Source: Brevibacterium daeguense (GTDB lineage: Bacteria > Actinomycetota > Actinomycetes > Actinomycetales > Brevibacteriaceae). Taken from it: a DNA stretch of 44,463 nt. The notes beneath the pieces are model-generated. The model saw only the letters and a program-made list of their open reading frames with translations, did no database searches and was not told where the DNA came from. This document shows, piece after piece, positions 8,439 through 16,787 of the stretch (within the stretch, counting starts at the first letter, position 1; each line of letters opens with the position of its first letter). The stretch spans positions 219,537-263,999 of the forward strand of contig NZ_JAJTWW010000003.1 of NCBI RefSeq assembly GCF_021729135.1. The letters run 5' to 3'. The position numbers were made by a program, and so were the translations under genes.

Positions 8439-10175
8439 ATGGCACTTCAGCATCCGACTGCCCTGTTCGACGTTCACGTCCCGCGCTCTGCCGGCCAGCT
8501 CACGCTTCAGGATCTGGGCACACCGCTCGCGGACGTGACGTTCGTCGTGGTTGATCTGGAGACCACCGGTTCAACGGACATCACGGAGATCGGCGCAGTG
8601 AAGACCCGCGGCGGTGAGGTGATCGGGGAATTCGCCACGCTCGTGCGACCGGAGAACAGCGTCATCTCCCCCTTTGTGGAACGTCTGACCGGAATCACCA
8701 ACGGCATGGTTGCTCAGGCACCGTCTCTGTCGGCAGTTCTCCCGTCTTTTCTGGAGTTCAGCCGCGGCGCTGTGCTGGTTGCCCACAATGCCGGGTTCGA
8801 CATCGGATTCCTCAGGTCAGCGTGCGAATCGCTCGATTACACCTGGCCGGATCCGCCGGTTCTCGACACGGTCAAGCTCTCGCGCCAAGTTGTGCCGCGC
8901 GGCGAGGTCGCCAACCACAAGCTCAGCACCCTGGCCGCTCACTTCGGCACTGCGGTCGAGCCCAATCACCGCGCTCTGGCAGACGCCCGGGCAACATCGG
9001 AGATCCTGCACCATGTGTTCGACAGGTTCGGGTCGTTCGGCATCACGACGTTGGAGGAGCTGTCCCGGCTCAAGCCGGCCGGCTGGCAGAAGCGCAGAAC
9101 GAAAGTGCATCTGGCCAAGGATGTGCCGGCGGTGCCGGGCGTGTACATGTTCCTCGACGGTTCGCGCCGTGTGCTGTACGTCGGAGTCAGCGCGAACATG
9201 CGCACGAGAGTCCGGAACTACTTCACCGCGGGAGAGACGCGGGGCCGCATGGCGGAGATGATCACCGCGGCTCAGGAAGTCAGTGCCATCCCCTGCGACA
9301 CTGTCGTCGAAGCCCGGATTCGCGAGGTTCGCCTCATCGCTGAGCTCGCGCCGCCGTACAACCGCCGGTCGAAGCACCCCGAGCGCCGAACGTGGGTGCG
9401 CTTGACGGACGAGCCGTTCGCTCGGCTGTCGCTCACTCGATCCGACCCTGGTCCTGATGCAGGCAACGGGCGGCGCCTCGGGCCCTTCCGCTCGCATCGC
9501 GCGGCTGCCGAGGTCAAGCTGCTGCTGGAACGGCTGTATCCGCTCAAGCAGTGTACGCAGAAGACGGGGTCCAGCAGATTCACCCCATGCGTCTCCGGGG
9601 AGCTCGGGCGCTGCGGTGGACCGTGTTCAGGAGACTGGGACGGTGAAGCCTATCTCGCGGCACTGACGGGGGTGACCGATCTGCTTCATGGCCTCCCGTC
9701 GGATGTGCTGGGCAGGTGCCGTGAGCGAATGACGGAGCTCACCGTCGATCAGCGCTACGAGGAGGCGGCAGGGGTCCGCGACGCGATGATGGCGCTGTTC
9801 GGAGCACAGGCTTCAGCAGAAAAGCGTGCCGCGCTGGCCCGGGTCGAAGAACTTGTCGCCGCAGCGCCGAGATCAACGGGCGGATGGGAGATCGCGGTCA
9901 TCCGATGGGGGCGGCTGGCAGGAAGCTGCGCAGTCGCGGCCGACGTCAATCCTTATCCTGCCATCGAGGCTCTGTGCCGGACCGCCGAGTTCGTCGAGCG
10001 CCCCTCTCCAGGACTGACTGCGGCACTCGACGAGGAAACCGGGCTCCTCCATGCATGGCTGGGAGACGGCTCCACTCGGCTGGTGCGCACATCCGACAGC
10101 CTGTGCGAACCGCGGCTCGGGCACGCACAGGCGCTCGGGTCGCTGTCCTCAGTCCGCAGAGCTCCAGCGGTGTGA
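8439..10175 (+). CDS. DEDD 3'-5' exonuclease fused to UvrC-like GIY-YIG region
   Basis: This two-domain protein of 578 residues starts with a DnaQ-like exonuclease: Exo I VVVDLETTG (Asp39, Glu41), Exo II HNAGFDIGFL and Exo III HRALADAR. A GIY-YIG endonuclease-like domain follows (VPGVYMF, then VLYVGVSANMRTRVRNYF). The next stretch has UvrC-like cysteines (CTQKTG, TPCVSG, GRCGGPCSG) and a UvrB-binding-like helical segment. The UvrC C-terminal RNase H-like nuclease and HhH domains are missing. Fusions like this are known in actinobacteria, and a role in DNA repair is likely but the substrate is not established. Start: ATG 8439 is preferred; an in-frame GTG at 8409 would add 10 residues, and neither has a good SD. 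Its last 27 bp overlap the trpD 3' end. Confidence 0.88.
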   Translation: MALQHPTALFDVHVPRSAGQLTLQDLGTPLADVTFVVVDLETTGSTDITEIGAVKTRGGEVIGEFATLVRPENSVISPFVERLTGITNGMVAQAPSLSAVLPSFLEFSRGAVLVAHNAGFDIGFLRSACESLDYTWPDPPVLDTVKLSRQVVPRGEVANHKLSTLAAHFGTAVEPNHRALADARATSEILHHVFDRFGSFGITTLEELSRLKPAGWQKRRTKVHLAKDVPAVPGVYMFLDGSRRVLYVGVSANMRTRVRNYFTAGETRGRMAEMITAAQEVSAIPCDTVVEARIREVRLIAELAPPYNRRSKHPERRTWVRLTDEPFARLSLTRSDPGPDAGNGRRLGPFRSHRAAAEVKLLLERLYPLKQCTQKTGSSRFTPCVSGELGRCGGPCSGDWDGEAYLAALTGVTDLLHGLPSDVLGRCRERMTELTVDQRYEEAAGVRDAMMALFGAQASAEKRAALARVEELVAAAPRSTGGWEIAVIRWGRLAGSCAVAADVNPYPAIEALCRTAEFVERPSPGLTAALDEETGLLHAWLGDGSTRLVRTSDSLCEPRLGHAQALGSLSSVRRAPAV

Positions 10176-11240
10176 AGCTTCGATGAGCTCGCGCAGCTTT
10201 CGCTCGGCCGCACCGGAATCGAGTACTCGCGCAGCGTTCTCGACCTGCGCCGCCAATCGTTCACCCAGGTCCCCGTCGGCGGACGGGGCCGCTGCCACCA
10301 GCGCGGCGGCCGCGTTGAGCAGCACGACGTCGCGGACAGGAGAGTGCTCTCCTGCCAGCACGTTCTCCATGACCCGCGCGTTGTGCTGGGGATCGCCGCC
10401 TCGGAGATCGTCCTTCGTGACCCGGGGGAATCCGAGATCAGTCGCGTCGAAGGTGCTGTGCCGCACGTCGCCGTCGCGCACTTCCCAGACGTCGTTGACA
10501 GCGGTATTGCTGAGTTCGTCGAGACCGTCGCCGGACCTGAACACCAGAGCCGAATCCCCTCGCCGAGCCAGCACCCCCGCCACCAGTGCAGCCATGGACC
10601 TGTCGGCGACTCCGATCGCAGTGGCTCTGGTCCGCGCCGGATTGGTCAGCGGACCAAGGATGTTGAAGGCCGATGGCACCTTGATCGCCTTGCGAACCGG
10701 CGCGATGAAACGCATCGCCGGATGGTAGACGTTGGCGAAGCAGAACGCCATTCCGACCTCCTTGGCCAGCGCAGTGGTCTGCTCAGGAGTCAGGTCGAGC
10801 GTCAGACCGAGCGCTTCGAGCACGTCGGCCGAGCCGGAGGCGGAGGACGTAGCGCGGTTGCCGTGCTTGACGAGTGGCTGACCGGATGCGGCGATGATGA
10901 ACGATGCGGTCGAGGAGATGTTCACCGTCTTGGCGCGATCTCCTCCGGTGCCGACGATGTCCACGGCATCGCTGAGACCCTCGAGGGTGACGGCGTGCGA
11001 CATCATTGCGTCGACGAGGCCGGTGATCTCCTCGACGGTCTCCCCCTTGCTGTGATGCAGCACCAGGAAGGCAGCCATCGTGACGTCGGGGACCGTGCCG
11101 GACATGATCTCGTCCATCGCCCATGCGGCGGTGGCGCCGTCGAGGTCCTTCCGCTCCATCAGTGCCACCAGGAGATCCGGCCAGTTGCGCACATCCGAAA
11201 CCACGGTGCTCTCAATCAGCTGTTCGGAGTGCGGAGTCAT
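10149..11240 (-). CDS. trpD: Anthranilate phosphoribosyltransferase
   Basis: This 363-residue enzyme joins anthranilate and PRPP to make phosphoribosylanthranilate in tryptophan synthesis. The PRPP loop VGTGGDRAKTVNIS, KHGNRATSSASGSADVLEALG and the anthranilate-pocket region ANVYHPAMRFIAPVRK are all present, and the length is normal. ATG 11240 is preferred over GTG 11246 because AGAAAGG then sits 10 nt upstream. It stands alone here without other trp genes. A search of the leader for tandem Trp codons found none, so classical attenuation is not supported. It diverges from ctaE and its 3' end overlaps the exonuclease gene tail to tail. Confidence 0.95.
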   Translation of the reverse strand: MTPHSEQLIESTVVSDVRNWPDLLVALMERKDLDGATAAWAMDEIMSGTVPDVTMAAFLVLHHSKGETVEEITGLVDAMMSHAVTLEGLSDAVDIVGTGGDRAKTVNISSTASFIIAASGQPLVKHGNRATSSASGSADVLEALGLTLDLTPEQTTALAKEVGMAFCFANVYHPAMRFIAPVRKAIKVPSAFNILGPLTNPARTRATAIGVADRSMAALVAGVLARRGDSALVFRSGDGLDELSNTAVNDVWEVRDGDVRHSTFDATDLGFPRVTKDDLRGGDPQHNARVMENVLAGEHSPVRDVVLLNAAAALVAAAPSADGDLGERLAAQVENAARVLDSGAAERKLRELIEASHRWSSAD

Positions 11241-11494
11241 AGACACTGTGCCTTTCTGCATTCGTTGCACGACGACGGGTCGAAGGACCCGGCCCGTCAA
11301 TGCTACGACTCGACCGAAGAGCCCGCCCAATCGGGTGACGGTCGCCGGCCTGCTTCATGCGCAGGCGATGCTCTCGTCAGGAGAGGACAGCCGGCGCCTG
11401 CGCACGTCGCGCCCCTGTCCGCTTGCAGACTCCGCTGCTCGCTGTCCGGCCTCCTCCGTCCGACACGCGAAACGCACGCGGCAGTCGGGCGATC

Positions 11495-11526
11495 AGCGAG
11501 AACCGCGAGAACTCGCGGTTCTCGCT
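11495..11526. repeat. Perfect inverted repeat, 14-bp arms, upstream of ctaE
   Basis: Arms 11495-11508 and 11513-11526 are perfect reverse complements around GAAC. The repeat is in a divergent promoter region, about 77 bp before the ctaE start, where neither neighbour ends, so it is not a simple gene-end terminator. It could be an operator or a 5'-end RNA structure if transcription starts upstream of it. Confidence 0.6.
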
Positions 11527-11541
11527 ACACGGTGTAGAAAA
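11523..11541 (+). promoter_or_regulatory. Motif CGCTAC-N5-GTAGAAAA shared with the ctaC promoter region
   Basis: The element reads CGCTAC, five bases, GTAGAAAA, and contains the 13-bp palindrome CTACACGGTGTAG (11525-11537). The same 14 fixed bases with the same spacing occur at 21739-21757 upstream of ctaC. It lies 61 bp before the ctaE start. A common regulator of both oxidase operons is a reasonable inference. Confidence 0.5.
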
Positions 11542-11589
11542 AGTGCCGCCCGAACCTGAGTAAAAGGTGAATTTAGCCTGCGGACTAGG

Positions 11590-11596
11590 TAATAAT
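11590..11596 (+). promoter_or_regulatory. -10 element TAATAAT for leaderless ctaE
   Basis: TAATAAT ends 6 nt before the GTG at 11603, the spacing expected if transcription starts at the start codon. No SD sequence is present. The -35 region (about 11567-11573) has no consensus match, which would suit activator-dependent or region 2.4-dominated recognition. Confidence 0.5.
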
Positions 11597-11602
11597 GGTC
11601 CC

Positions 11603-12241
11603 GTGTCAACTGCCACTGCATCTCAAACAGCGCCGGTTCATCCAGTCGTCAACAGGCCGAATTCGACAACCGTTGGGTTGATCGTCTGGCTGTCGAGCGA
11701 GCTGATGTTCTTCGCCGCGCTCTTCGCCATGTACTTCACCATCCGGTCAGTCGTGCCCGACCTGTGGGCAGCTGAGACTCAGAAGCTGGCCTTCGGCTTC
11801 GCCCTGGGCAATACGTCGATCCTGGTGCTGTCCTCGGTGACCTGCCAGCTCGGCGTCTTCAAGGCGGAGCACTTCCAGCCGCGACGCGCCGGAGGCATCC
11901 TCAACATCGCCAAGTGGGGAATGCGCGAGTGGTACTACCTCTCGTTCATCCTGGGCGCGATCTTCGTCTCGGGTCAGGTGTTCGAGTACGCCACGCTGGT
12001 CTCGGAAGGCGTCGCGATCAATTCGAACGCCTATGGCTCTGTCTTCTACCTCACGACGGGCTTCCATGGTCTCCACGTGATCGGCGGACTCATCGCGTTC
12101 CTCTTCGTGATCGGTCGGACCTACGCTGCCAAGCGCTTCGGCCATCGTGAAGCTGTCTTCGCGATCTGCGTCTCGTACTACTGGCACTTCGTCGACGTCG
12201 TGTGGGTGGGCCTCTTCGCTGTGATCTACATCCTGCAGTGA
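11603..12241 (+). CDS. ctaE: Cytochrome c oxidase subunit III (aa3 type)
   Basis: This 212-residue integral membrane protein has five predicted helices, including [21 protein letters not shown] near the N-terminus and [20 protein letters not shown] near the C-terminus. It ends with [21 protein letters not shown], typical of the subunit III family. It is the short five-helix actinobacterial form. The GTG at 11603 is chosen because of the -10 spacing and because the family begins there; an upstream in-frame GTG at 11567 would add 12 unlikely residues. It heads the ctaE-qcrC-qcrA-qcrB operon of the bcc-aa3 supercomplex. Confidence 0.95.
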   Translation: MSTATASQTAPVHPVVNRPNSTTVGLIVWLSSELMFFAALFAMYFTIRSVVPDLWAAETQKLAFGFALGNTSILVLSSVTCQLGVFKAEHFQPRRAGGILNIAKWGMREWYYLSFILGAIFVSGQVFEYATLVSEGVAINSNAYGSVFYLTTGFHGLHVIGGLIAFLFVIGRTYAAKRFGHREAVFAICVSYYWHFVDVVWVGLFAVIYILQ

Positions 12242-12292
12242 TCACCTTCTGAGACATCGCCCTTCTGATTTGAGCAAGTAAAGGAATAACTA

Positions 12293-13078
12293 GTGAAGCT
12301 TCTAGCCGAACGACGCCGGCATCCGATGGCCTTGGTGGTACTCCTGTTGCTTGGCCTGCTGCTCACCGGCGGAGCCTACGCGGTGTTCACCGGCAACAGC
12401 TCGGCCAGCGCGCAGGAGTACACCGCCTCCGACGTGGAGGAGGGTGAAAAACTCTTCGTCACGAACTGCGCGACGTGCCACGGCATGAGCGCGGAGGGAA
12501 CAGAGAACGGACCGAGTCTTGTGGGCGTCGGCGCCGCCGCCGTTGACTTCCAGGTCGGTACGGGCAGGATGCCGCTGCAGATGAGCGGACCGCAGGCTCA
12601 GGTGAAGGAACCCCAGTTCAACGAAGAGGAGACCTCGCAGCTCGCTGCCTACGTCGCATCGCTCGGCCCCGGTCCGGCAGTGCCGGAGGACGAGTACCTC
12701 GACACCTCGCAGGGTGACGCGGCCGCCGGAGGCGGGCTCTTCCGCACGAACTGCGCCATGTGCCACAACGTCGTCGGATCCGGCGGCGCGCTGACTCGCG
12801 GAAAGTACGCGCCGAACCTCTCGGAGGTGTCCGAGAAGCACCTCTACGAGGCGATGCAGACCGGCCCGCAGAACATGCCGATCTTCAACGACGCCAACCT
12901 GACCCCGGAGCAGAAGCGCGACGTCATCACCTATGTCCGCGAGATCTCCGAGACCCCGTCGCCCGGCGGAGCCAAGCTCGGTTCGCTCGGACCGGTTGCC
13001 GAAGGCCTGTTCGTCTGGTTCTTCGGGCTTGCCGCCGTCATCGGCATGACCGTCTGGCTCTCGGCGCGGCCGAAGTGA
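12293..13078 (+). CDS. qcrC: Cytochrome bc1 complex di-heme cytochrome c subunit
   Basis: This 261-residue protein has an N-terminal membrane segment (about residues 12-35) exporting two class I cytochrome c domains. Haem-attachment motifs are CATCH at 59-63 and CAMCH at 154-158; a C-terminal helix near 235-255 anchors it again. The two haems pass electrons from the Rieske centre directly to the oxidase CuA, replacing a soluble cytochrome c, as known for actinobacterial QcrC. The GTG start has AAGGA at good spacing. It lies 51 bp after ctaE and 46 bp before qcrA. Confidence 0.96.
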   Translation: MKLLAERRRHPMALVVLLLLGLLLTGGAYAVFTGNSSASAQEYTASDVEEGEKLFVTNCATCHGMSAEGTENGPSLVGVGAAAVDFQVGTGRMPLQMSGPQAQVKEPQFNEEETSQLAAYVASLGPGPAVPEDEYLDTSQGDAAAGGGLFRTNCAMCHNVVGSGGALTRGKYAPNLSEVSEKHLYEAMQTGPQNMPIFNDANLTPEQKRDVITYVREISETPSPGGAKLGSLGPVAEGLFVWFFGLAAVIGMTVWLSARPK

Positions 13079-13124
13079 CCATGCACACGTTTTCATTCGA
13101 TTCGAGTTATAGACGAGGAAGCAA

Positions 13125-14171
13125 ATGACCTCGAAACAGCACACTGCCGAGCATGGCACCCAGCTCGAGCAGGTGAACGGGTTCACCAATCCCGGTCTGC
13201 CCGAACACACTCCGCGCCTCACTGACATCTCACCTGCAGCTGAGCGGACGACGGAGCGCCAGATCGCGGGATGGTTCATCCTGTCGATGATCGGAACCAT
13301 CTGGTTCATCGTGTCGTACTTCCTGTTCGCTCCCGATGAGACCATGGCGAGCATCCAGCTCCAGAACATGATGTTCGGGCTCGGCGCGACCTTGGCCCTG
13401 TTCGGGATCGGCGTCGGATTGGTCCTGTGGGGCAAGACTCTGGTGTCCGGCACCGAAGTGGCCGAGGATCGTCACCCCATCGAGGGCAACGAGGAGGACC
13501 AGGCTGTCGCTCTGGAGATCCTCAATCAGGCCAAGGATGAGTCGGGAATCGCGCGTCGCCCGCTGCTGCGGAATACGCTGATCGCCGCAGTCGCGATTGC
13601 TCCCCTGCCGGCAATCCTGGTGTTCCGTGACCTCGGGCCGCTCCCGGGCGACAAGATGTTCACGACCCTGTGGGGCCCGGGTGTCCGGCTGTGCCAGGAT
13701 CCCGGCGGAGTGCCGCGGGAGGACCGCTTCATCCGAGCGGAGGACGTGACCATCGGGTCCGCCGTTCACGTGATCCCGGAGGGCATGCACGAGTCGGAGC
13801 ACCCGCTCGATGAGAAGGCGAAGGCTGCCGTCCTGCTCATGCGCATCGACCCGAAGGAGCTCAACACGGACCCGGCGAAGGAGGACTGGGGAGTCGACGG
13901 GATCGTCGCCTACTCCAAGATCTGCACCCACGTCGGCTGCCCCGTGGCTCTGTACGAGCACCAGACCCACCATCTGCTGTGCCCGTGCCACCAGTCGACC
14001 TTCGACGTGACTAATCACTGCGAAGTGATCTTCGGTCCCGCGAAGCGTCCACTTCCGCAGCTTCCCATTGCCGTTGACTCCGAGGGCTATCTGGTCGCCC
14101 AGCGCGACTTCCCAGAGCCCGTCGGACCAACATTCTGGGAGATCAACACGAGGGAGACCTCCGAGCAATGA
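13125..14171 (+). CDS. qcrA: Cytochrome bc1 complex Rieske iron-sulfur subunit
   Basis: This 348-residue protein carries three N-terminal membrane helices (about residues 47-68, 80-105 and 145-168), as in actinobacterial QcrA, and a C-terminal Rieske domain on the outer face. Cluster ligands are Cys267 and His269 in CTHVGC and Cys286 and His289 in CPCH; Cys272 and Cys288 would form the disulfide. It oxidises menaquinol and hands electrons to QcrC. AGGAAGC precedes the ATG, and the stop overlaps qcrB by ATGA. Confidence 0.96.
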   Translation: MTSKQHTAEHGTQLEQVNGFTNPGLPEHTPRLTDISPAAERTTERQIAGWFILSMIGTIWFIVSYFLFAPDETMASIQLQNMMFGLGATLALFGIGVGLVLWGKTLVSGTEVAEDRHPIEGNEEDQAVALEILNQAKDESGIARRPLLRNTLIAAVAIAPLPAILVFRDLGPLPGDKMFTTLWGPGVRLCQDPGGVPREDRFIRAEDVTIGSAVHVIPEGMHESEHPLDEKAKAAVLLMRIDPKELNTDPAKEDWGVDGIVAYSKICTHVGCPVALYEHQTHHLLCPCHQSTFDVTNHCEVIFGPAKRPLPQLPIAVDSEGYLVAQRDFPEPVGPTFWEINTRETSEQ

Positions 14172-15802
14172 GCACAACACAACCAACCACAGCCGTTGGC
14201 AAAGCTGCGCTGTTCACTGAGAACCGGGTGGGGGCGTCCAGACTCGTCAAGGAGTTCGGGCGCAAGATCTTCCCACATCACTGGTCGTTCATGCTCGGTG
14301 AGGTTGCGCTGTACAGCTTCGTCATCCTCGTCCTCACGGGCACATTCCTGACCTTCTGGTTCAAACCGGCCATGGGCCACACGATCTATGAAGGTCCGTT
14401 CGTCCCGCTGCAGGGCGTCGAGATGTCCGAGGCCTACGCCTCGACCTTGGCGATCTCCTTCGAGATCCGCGGTGGTCTGTTCATCCGCCAGATGCACCAC
14501 TGGGCTGCTCTGCTGTTCATGGCGGCGCTGAGCATCCATGCGATGCGCATCTTCTTCACCGGCGCATTCCGTCGGCCGCGCGAGGTGAACTGGCTGGTCG
14601 GCATCGTGCTGATCGTCCTCGGAATGGGCGCCGGCTTCACCGGCTACTCCCTGCCTGACGATCTGCTCTCCGGCAACGGCCTGCGCATCATCGACGGAAT
14701 CCTCAAGGCCATTCCGCTCGTCGGAACCTACATCTCGTTCTTCGTGTTCGGCGGCGAGTTCCCAGGCGTGGATATCGTGTCCCGTTTGTATTCGCTGCAC
14801 ATCATGGTCGTGCCAGCGCTGCTGATCGCGGTGATTGCTGTTCACCTGATCTTCGTGGTGTACCACAAGCACACGCAGTGGCCGGGCGCCGGGCACACTG
14901 AGAAGAACGTTGTCGGCGAGCCTGTGCTGCCGACGTTCGCAGCGAAGGCCGGCGGCTTCTTCTTCATGATCTTCGGCCTGCTGGCGTTGCTCTCCGGGTT
15001 CTTCACGACCAACCCGGTGTGGAACTACGGTCCGTACGACCCCTCCCCCGTGTCCGCTGGTACCCAGCCCGACTGGTACATCGGATGGATGGACGGATTC
15101 CTGCGGATCATCCCGGGATGGACCGAGTTCTACATCTTCGGCTACCCGATCAGCTTCAACATCTTCTCCTCGGTGCTTGTCGCCGGGCTGCTGTTCGGTG
15201 GTCTCGCCATCTGGCCGTTCGTCGAAGCCTGGCTGACGAAGGATTACCGCGAGCACCACATCCTCGACCGTCCGCGCAACAACCCGACGCGCACTGCAGT
15301 CGGAGCCGCCGGAGTCGTGTGGTACCTCAACATGTGGGCAGCCGCCTCGGGCGACCTGATGGCAGTCTTCTTCCACATGTCGTTGAACGACATGATCTAC
15401 ATATTCCGTGTGCTGTTCTTCCTTGGGCCGGTCATCGCGTACATCGTGACGAAGCGAGTCTGCCTCGCGCTTCAGCGCAAGGATCGGGAGATCATCCTTC
15501 ACGGAAGGGAGAGCGGACAGATCATCCGGCTGCCTCACGGCGAGTTCCAGGAACGGCACAAGCCGCTCAACGAGGATCGCCTGTGGTCGCTGGCGTCCTT
15601 CGAGTCGCCGCAGTACATTCCGGCCGAACCGGGCCCTGACGGCAAGATCTCGAAGATCGAGAAGCGCCGCGCGAAGCTCGCCAGGTTCTTCTACGAAGAC
15701 CGGGTTGCTCCGGTGACCAAGTCCGAGCTCGAAGCAGCCCACCACGACCACGGTGAGGTTGAGCAGTCTCGGAAGGACGAACTGACCGGATCGCAGCAGT
15801 AG
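14168..15802 (+). CDS. qcrB: Cytochrome bc1 complex cytochrome b subunit
   Basis: This 544-residue multi-helix cytochrome b completes the bcc complex. Haem-binding histidines occur in RQMHHWAALLF and SIHAMR and later in LHIMVVPALLIAVIAVHLIF. The quinol-oxidation loop has PDWYIGW, the actinobacterial form of the PEWY motif. A long hydrophilic C-terminal tail after about residue 430 is normal for this lineage. It overlaps qcrA by 4 bp. The gene is followed at once by the left arm of the hairpin that the IS has split, so loss of the natural terminator is likely. Confidence 0.96.
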   Translation: MSTTQPTTAVGKAALFTENRVGASRLVKEFGRKIFPHHWSFMLGEVALYSFVILVLTGTFLTFWFKPAMGHTIYEGPFVPLQGVEMSEAYASTLAISFEIRGGLFIRQMHHWAALLFMAALSIHAMRIFFTGAFRRPREVNWLVGIVLIVLGMGAGFTGYSLPDDLLSGNGLRIIDGILKAIPLVGTYISFFVFGGEFPGVDIVSRLYSLHIMVVPALLIAVIAVHLIFVVYHKHTQWPGAGHTEKNVVGEPVLPTFAAKAGGFFFMIFGLLALLSGFFTTNPVWNYGPYDPSPVSAGTQPDWYIGWMDGFLRIIPGWTEFYIFGYPISFNIFSSVLVAGLLFGGLAIWPFVEAWLTKDYREHHILDRPRNNPTRTAVGAAGVVWYLNMWAAASGDLMAVFFHMSLNDMIYIFRVLFFLGPVIAYIVTKRVCLALQRKDREIILHGRESGQIIRLPHGEFQERHKPLNEDRLWSLASFESPQYIPAEPGPDGKISKIEKRRAKLARFFYEDRVAPVTKSELEAAHHDHGEVEQSRKDELTGSQQ

Positions 15803-15846
15803 TGCTCCTTCACTGCCGGCTCACCTGAACTGGCAGTGATCGGATG

Positions 15847-15861
15847 AGGGGGCGGAGAGTC
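15847..15861. terminator. Left arm of terminator hairpin split by the insertion sequence
   Basis: AGGGGGCGGAGAGTC at 15847-15861 is the exact reverse complement of 17304-17318 on the other side of the IS. Without the IS and one copy of the CAT duplication, the two would form a 15-bp stem with a 3-nt ATC loop, 45 bp after qcrB: a typical end-of-operon hairpin. Confidence 0.75.
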
Positions 15862-15902
15862 ATTGAACTGGTCCCCAAAAGTTGGACCGGTTGGCTAGGT
15901 CC

Positions 15903-16787
15903 CTAGACTGCGAGGGCCTGGGCTCGGTATCTTACCGGGCTCAGGCCCTCGAGTCGTTCAGAGATGCGGTCGTTGTTGTACCAGCTGATGTATTCGTGCA
16001 GGGCGGCTTCGAGGGCTCCGATGGTCAGGTAGCGGGCGTGGTGGAAGCACTCTTCCTTGAGGTGGCCGAAGAAGTTCTCGATCACGGCATTGTCGAAGCA
16101 GTTCGCCTTCCGGGACATCGACTGCAGTGCTCCGGCATCGGCGATGAGCTGACGCCAGGAGCGGTGTTGATTCTGGAATCCCCGATCCGAGTGCACCAGG
16201 GGCTGTTGCCCGGGTTCGAGTGTGGCAATGGCCCGCCGCAGGGCGGAATTGGTCAGGTCCAGATTTGGTGAGCTGCTGATCGAGTAGGAAATGATCTGGT
16301 GGTCAAATAGATCCATGATCGGTGACAGATAGAGCCTGTGGTCACCGACTCGGAATTCGGTCACGTCGGTGACCCATTTCTGGTTTGGAGCAGCGGCGGT
16401 GAACTGGCGGTCGAGCAGGTTGTCGGCGATCTGACCGAGTTCTCCCCGGTAGGACGGGTAGCGACGCTTGCGGCGCGTGCGGCAGACCAGCCCGAGCTCG
16501 CGCATGAGTTTGAGCACAGTCTTCTTCGCCACCTGCCTCCCGGTGCTGAGCAATTCTCGGTGCACCCGGCGGTGCCCATACCGGTTGTGGTTGCGGGTGA
16601 AGACCTCGGTGATCGCGGCCTTCAACTCGACATGGCGGTCCGGCGCGTTCAACCGGGCCTGATGGTAGAAGAACGTCGATCTGGGCAATCCCGCGATCTG
16701 GAGCAACAGGTCCAGCCGGTGTTCTGCCTTGAGGGAGACGACAGCGCGAACTCTTACCGCCGTTTCTGCGCCCTCAAGGCCCGCAAT
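15903..16787 (-). CDS. IS3-family transposase OrfB part (made as OrfAB by -1 frameshift)
   Basis: The 294 residues after the frameshift form the catalytic half. An HTH_21-like region (YGHRRVHRELL, then KKTVLKLMRELGLV) is followed by the rve integrase core. The catalytic residues are Asp in WVTDVTEF, Asp in LVHSDRGFQ and Glu in NAVIENFFGHLKEE. The C-terminus SWYNNDRISERLEGLSPVRY is characteristic of the IS3 family. No good independent start is present; the frame is entered from orfA, giving a 445-residue OrfAB. The gene looks intact. Confidence 0.9.
   Translation of the reverse strand: MAGLEGAETAVRVRAVVSLKAEHRLDLLLQIAGLPRSTFFYHQARLNAPDRHVELKAAITEVFTRNHNRYGHRRVHRELLSTGRQVAKKTVLKLMRELGLVCRTRRKRRYPSYRGELGQIADNLLDRQFTAAAPNQKWVTDVTEFRVGDHRLYLSPIMDLFDHQIISYSISSSPNLDLTNSALRRAIATLEPGQQPLVHSDRGFQNQHRSWRQLIADAGALQSMSRKANCFDNAVIENFFGHLKEECFHHARYLTIGALEAALHEYISWYNNDRISERLEGLSPVRYRAQALAV

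Larger units (their letters stand above)
11241..11602. other. Divergent trpD/ctaE intergenic region, 362 bp
   Basis: No gene is supported here. The trpD-proximal half holds GGGTC-GAAG-GACCC at 11278-11291, a small hairpin in the trpD leader. The ctaE-proximal half holds a 14-bp-arm hairpin (11495-11526), an adjoining palindrome (11525-11537) and the ctaE -10 candidate, all listed separately. Confidence 0.6.

Noticed and set aside
11241..11340. Tryptophan attenuator before trpD
   Set aside because: Only a small hairpin is present; I found no leader peptide with tandem Trp codons.
14087..15751. Long minus-strand open frame opposite qcrB
   Set aside because: It lies over a complete cytochrome b gene; its composition is that of an antisense shadow.
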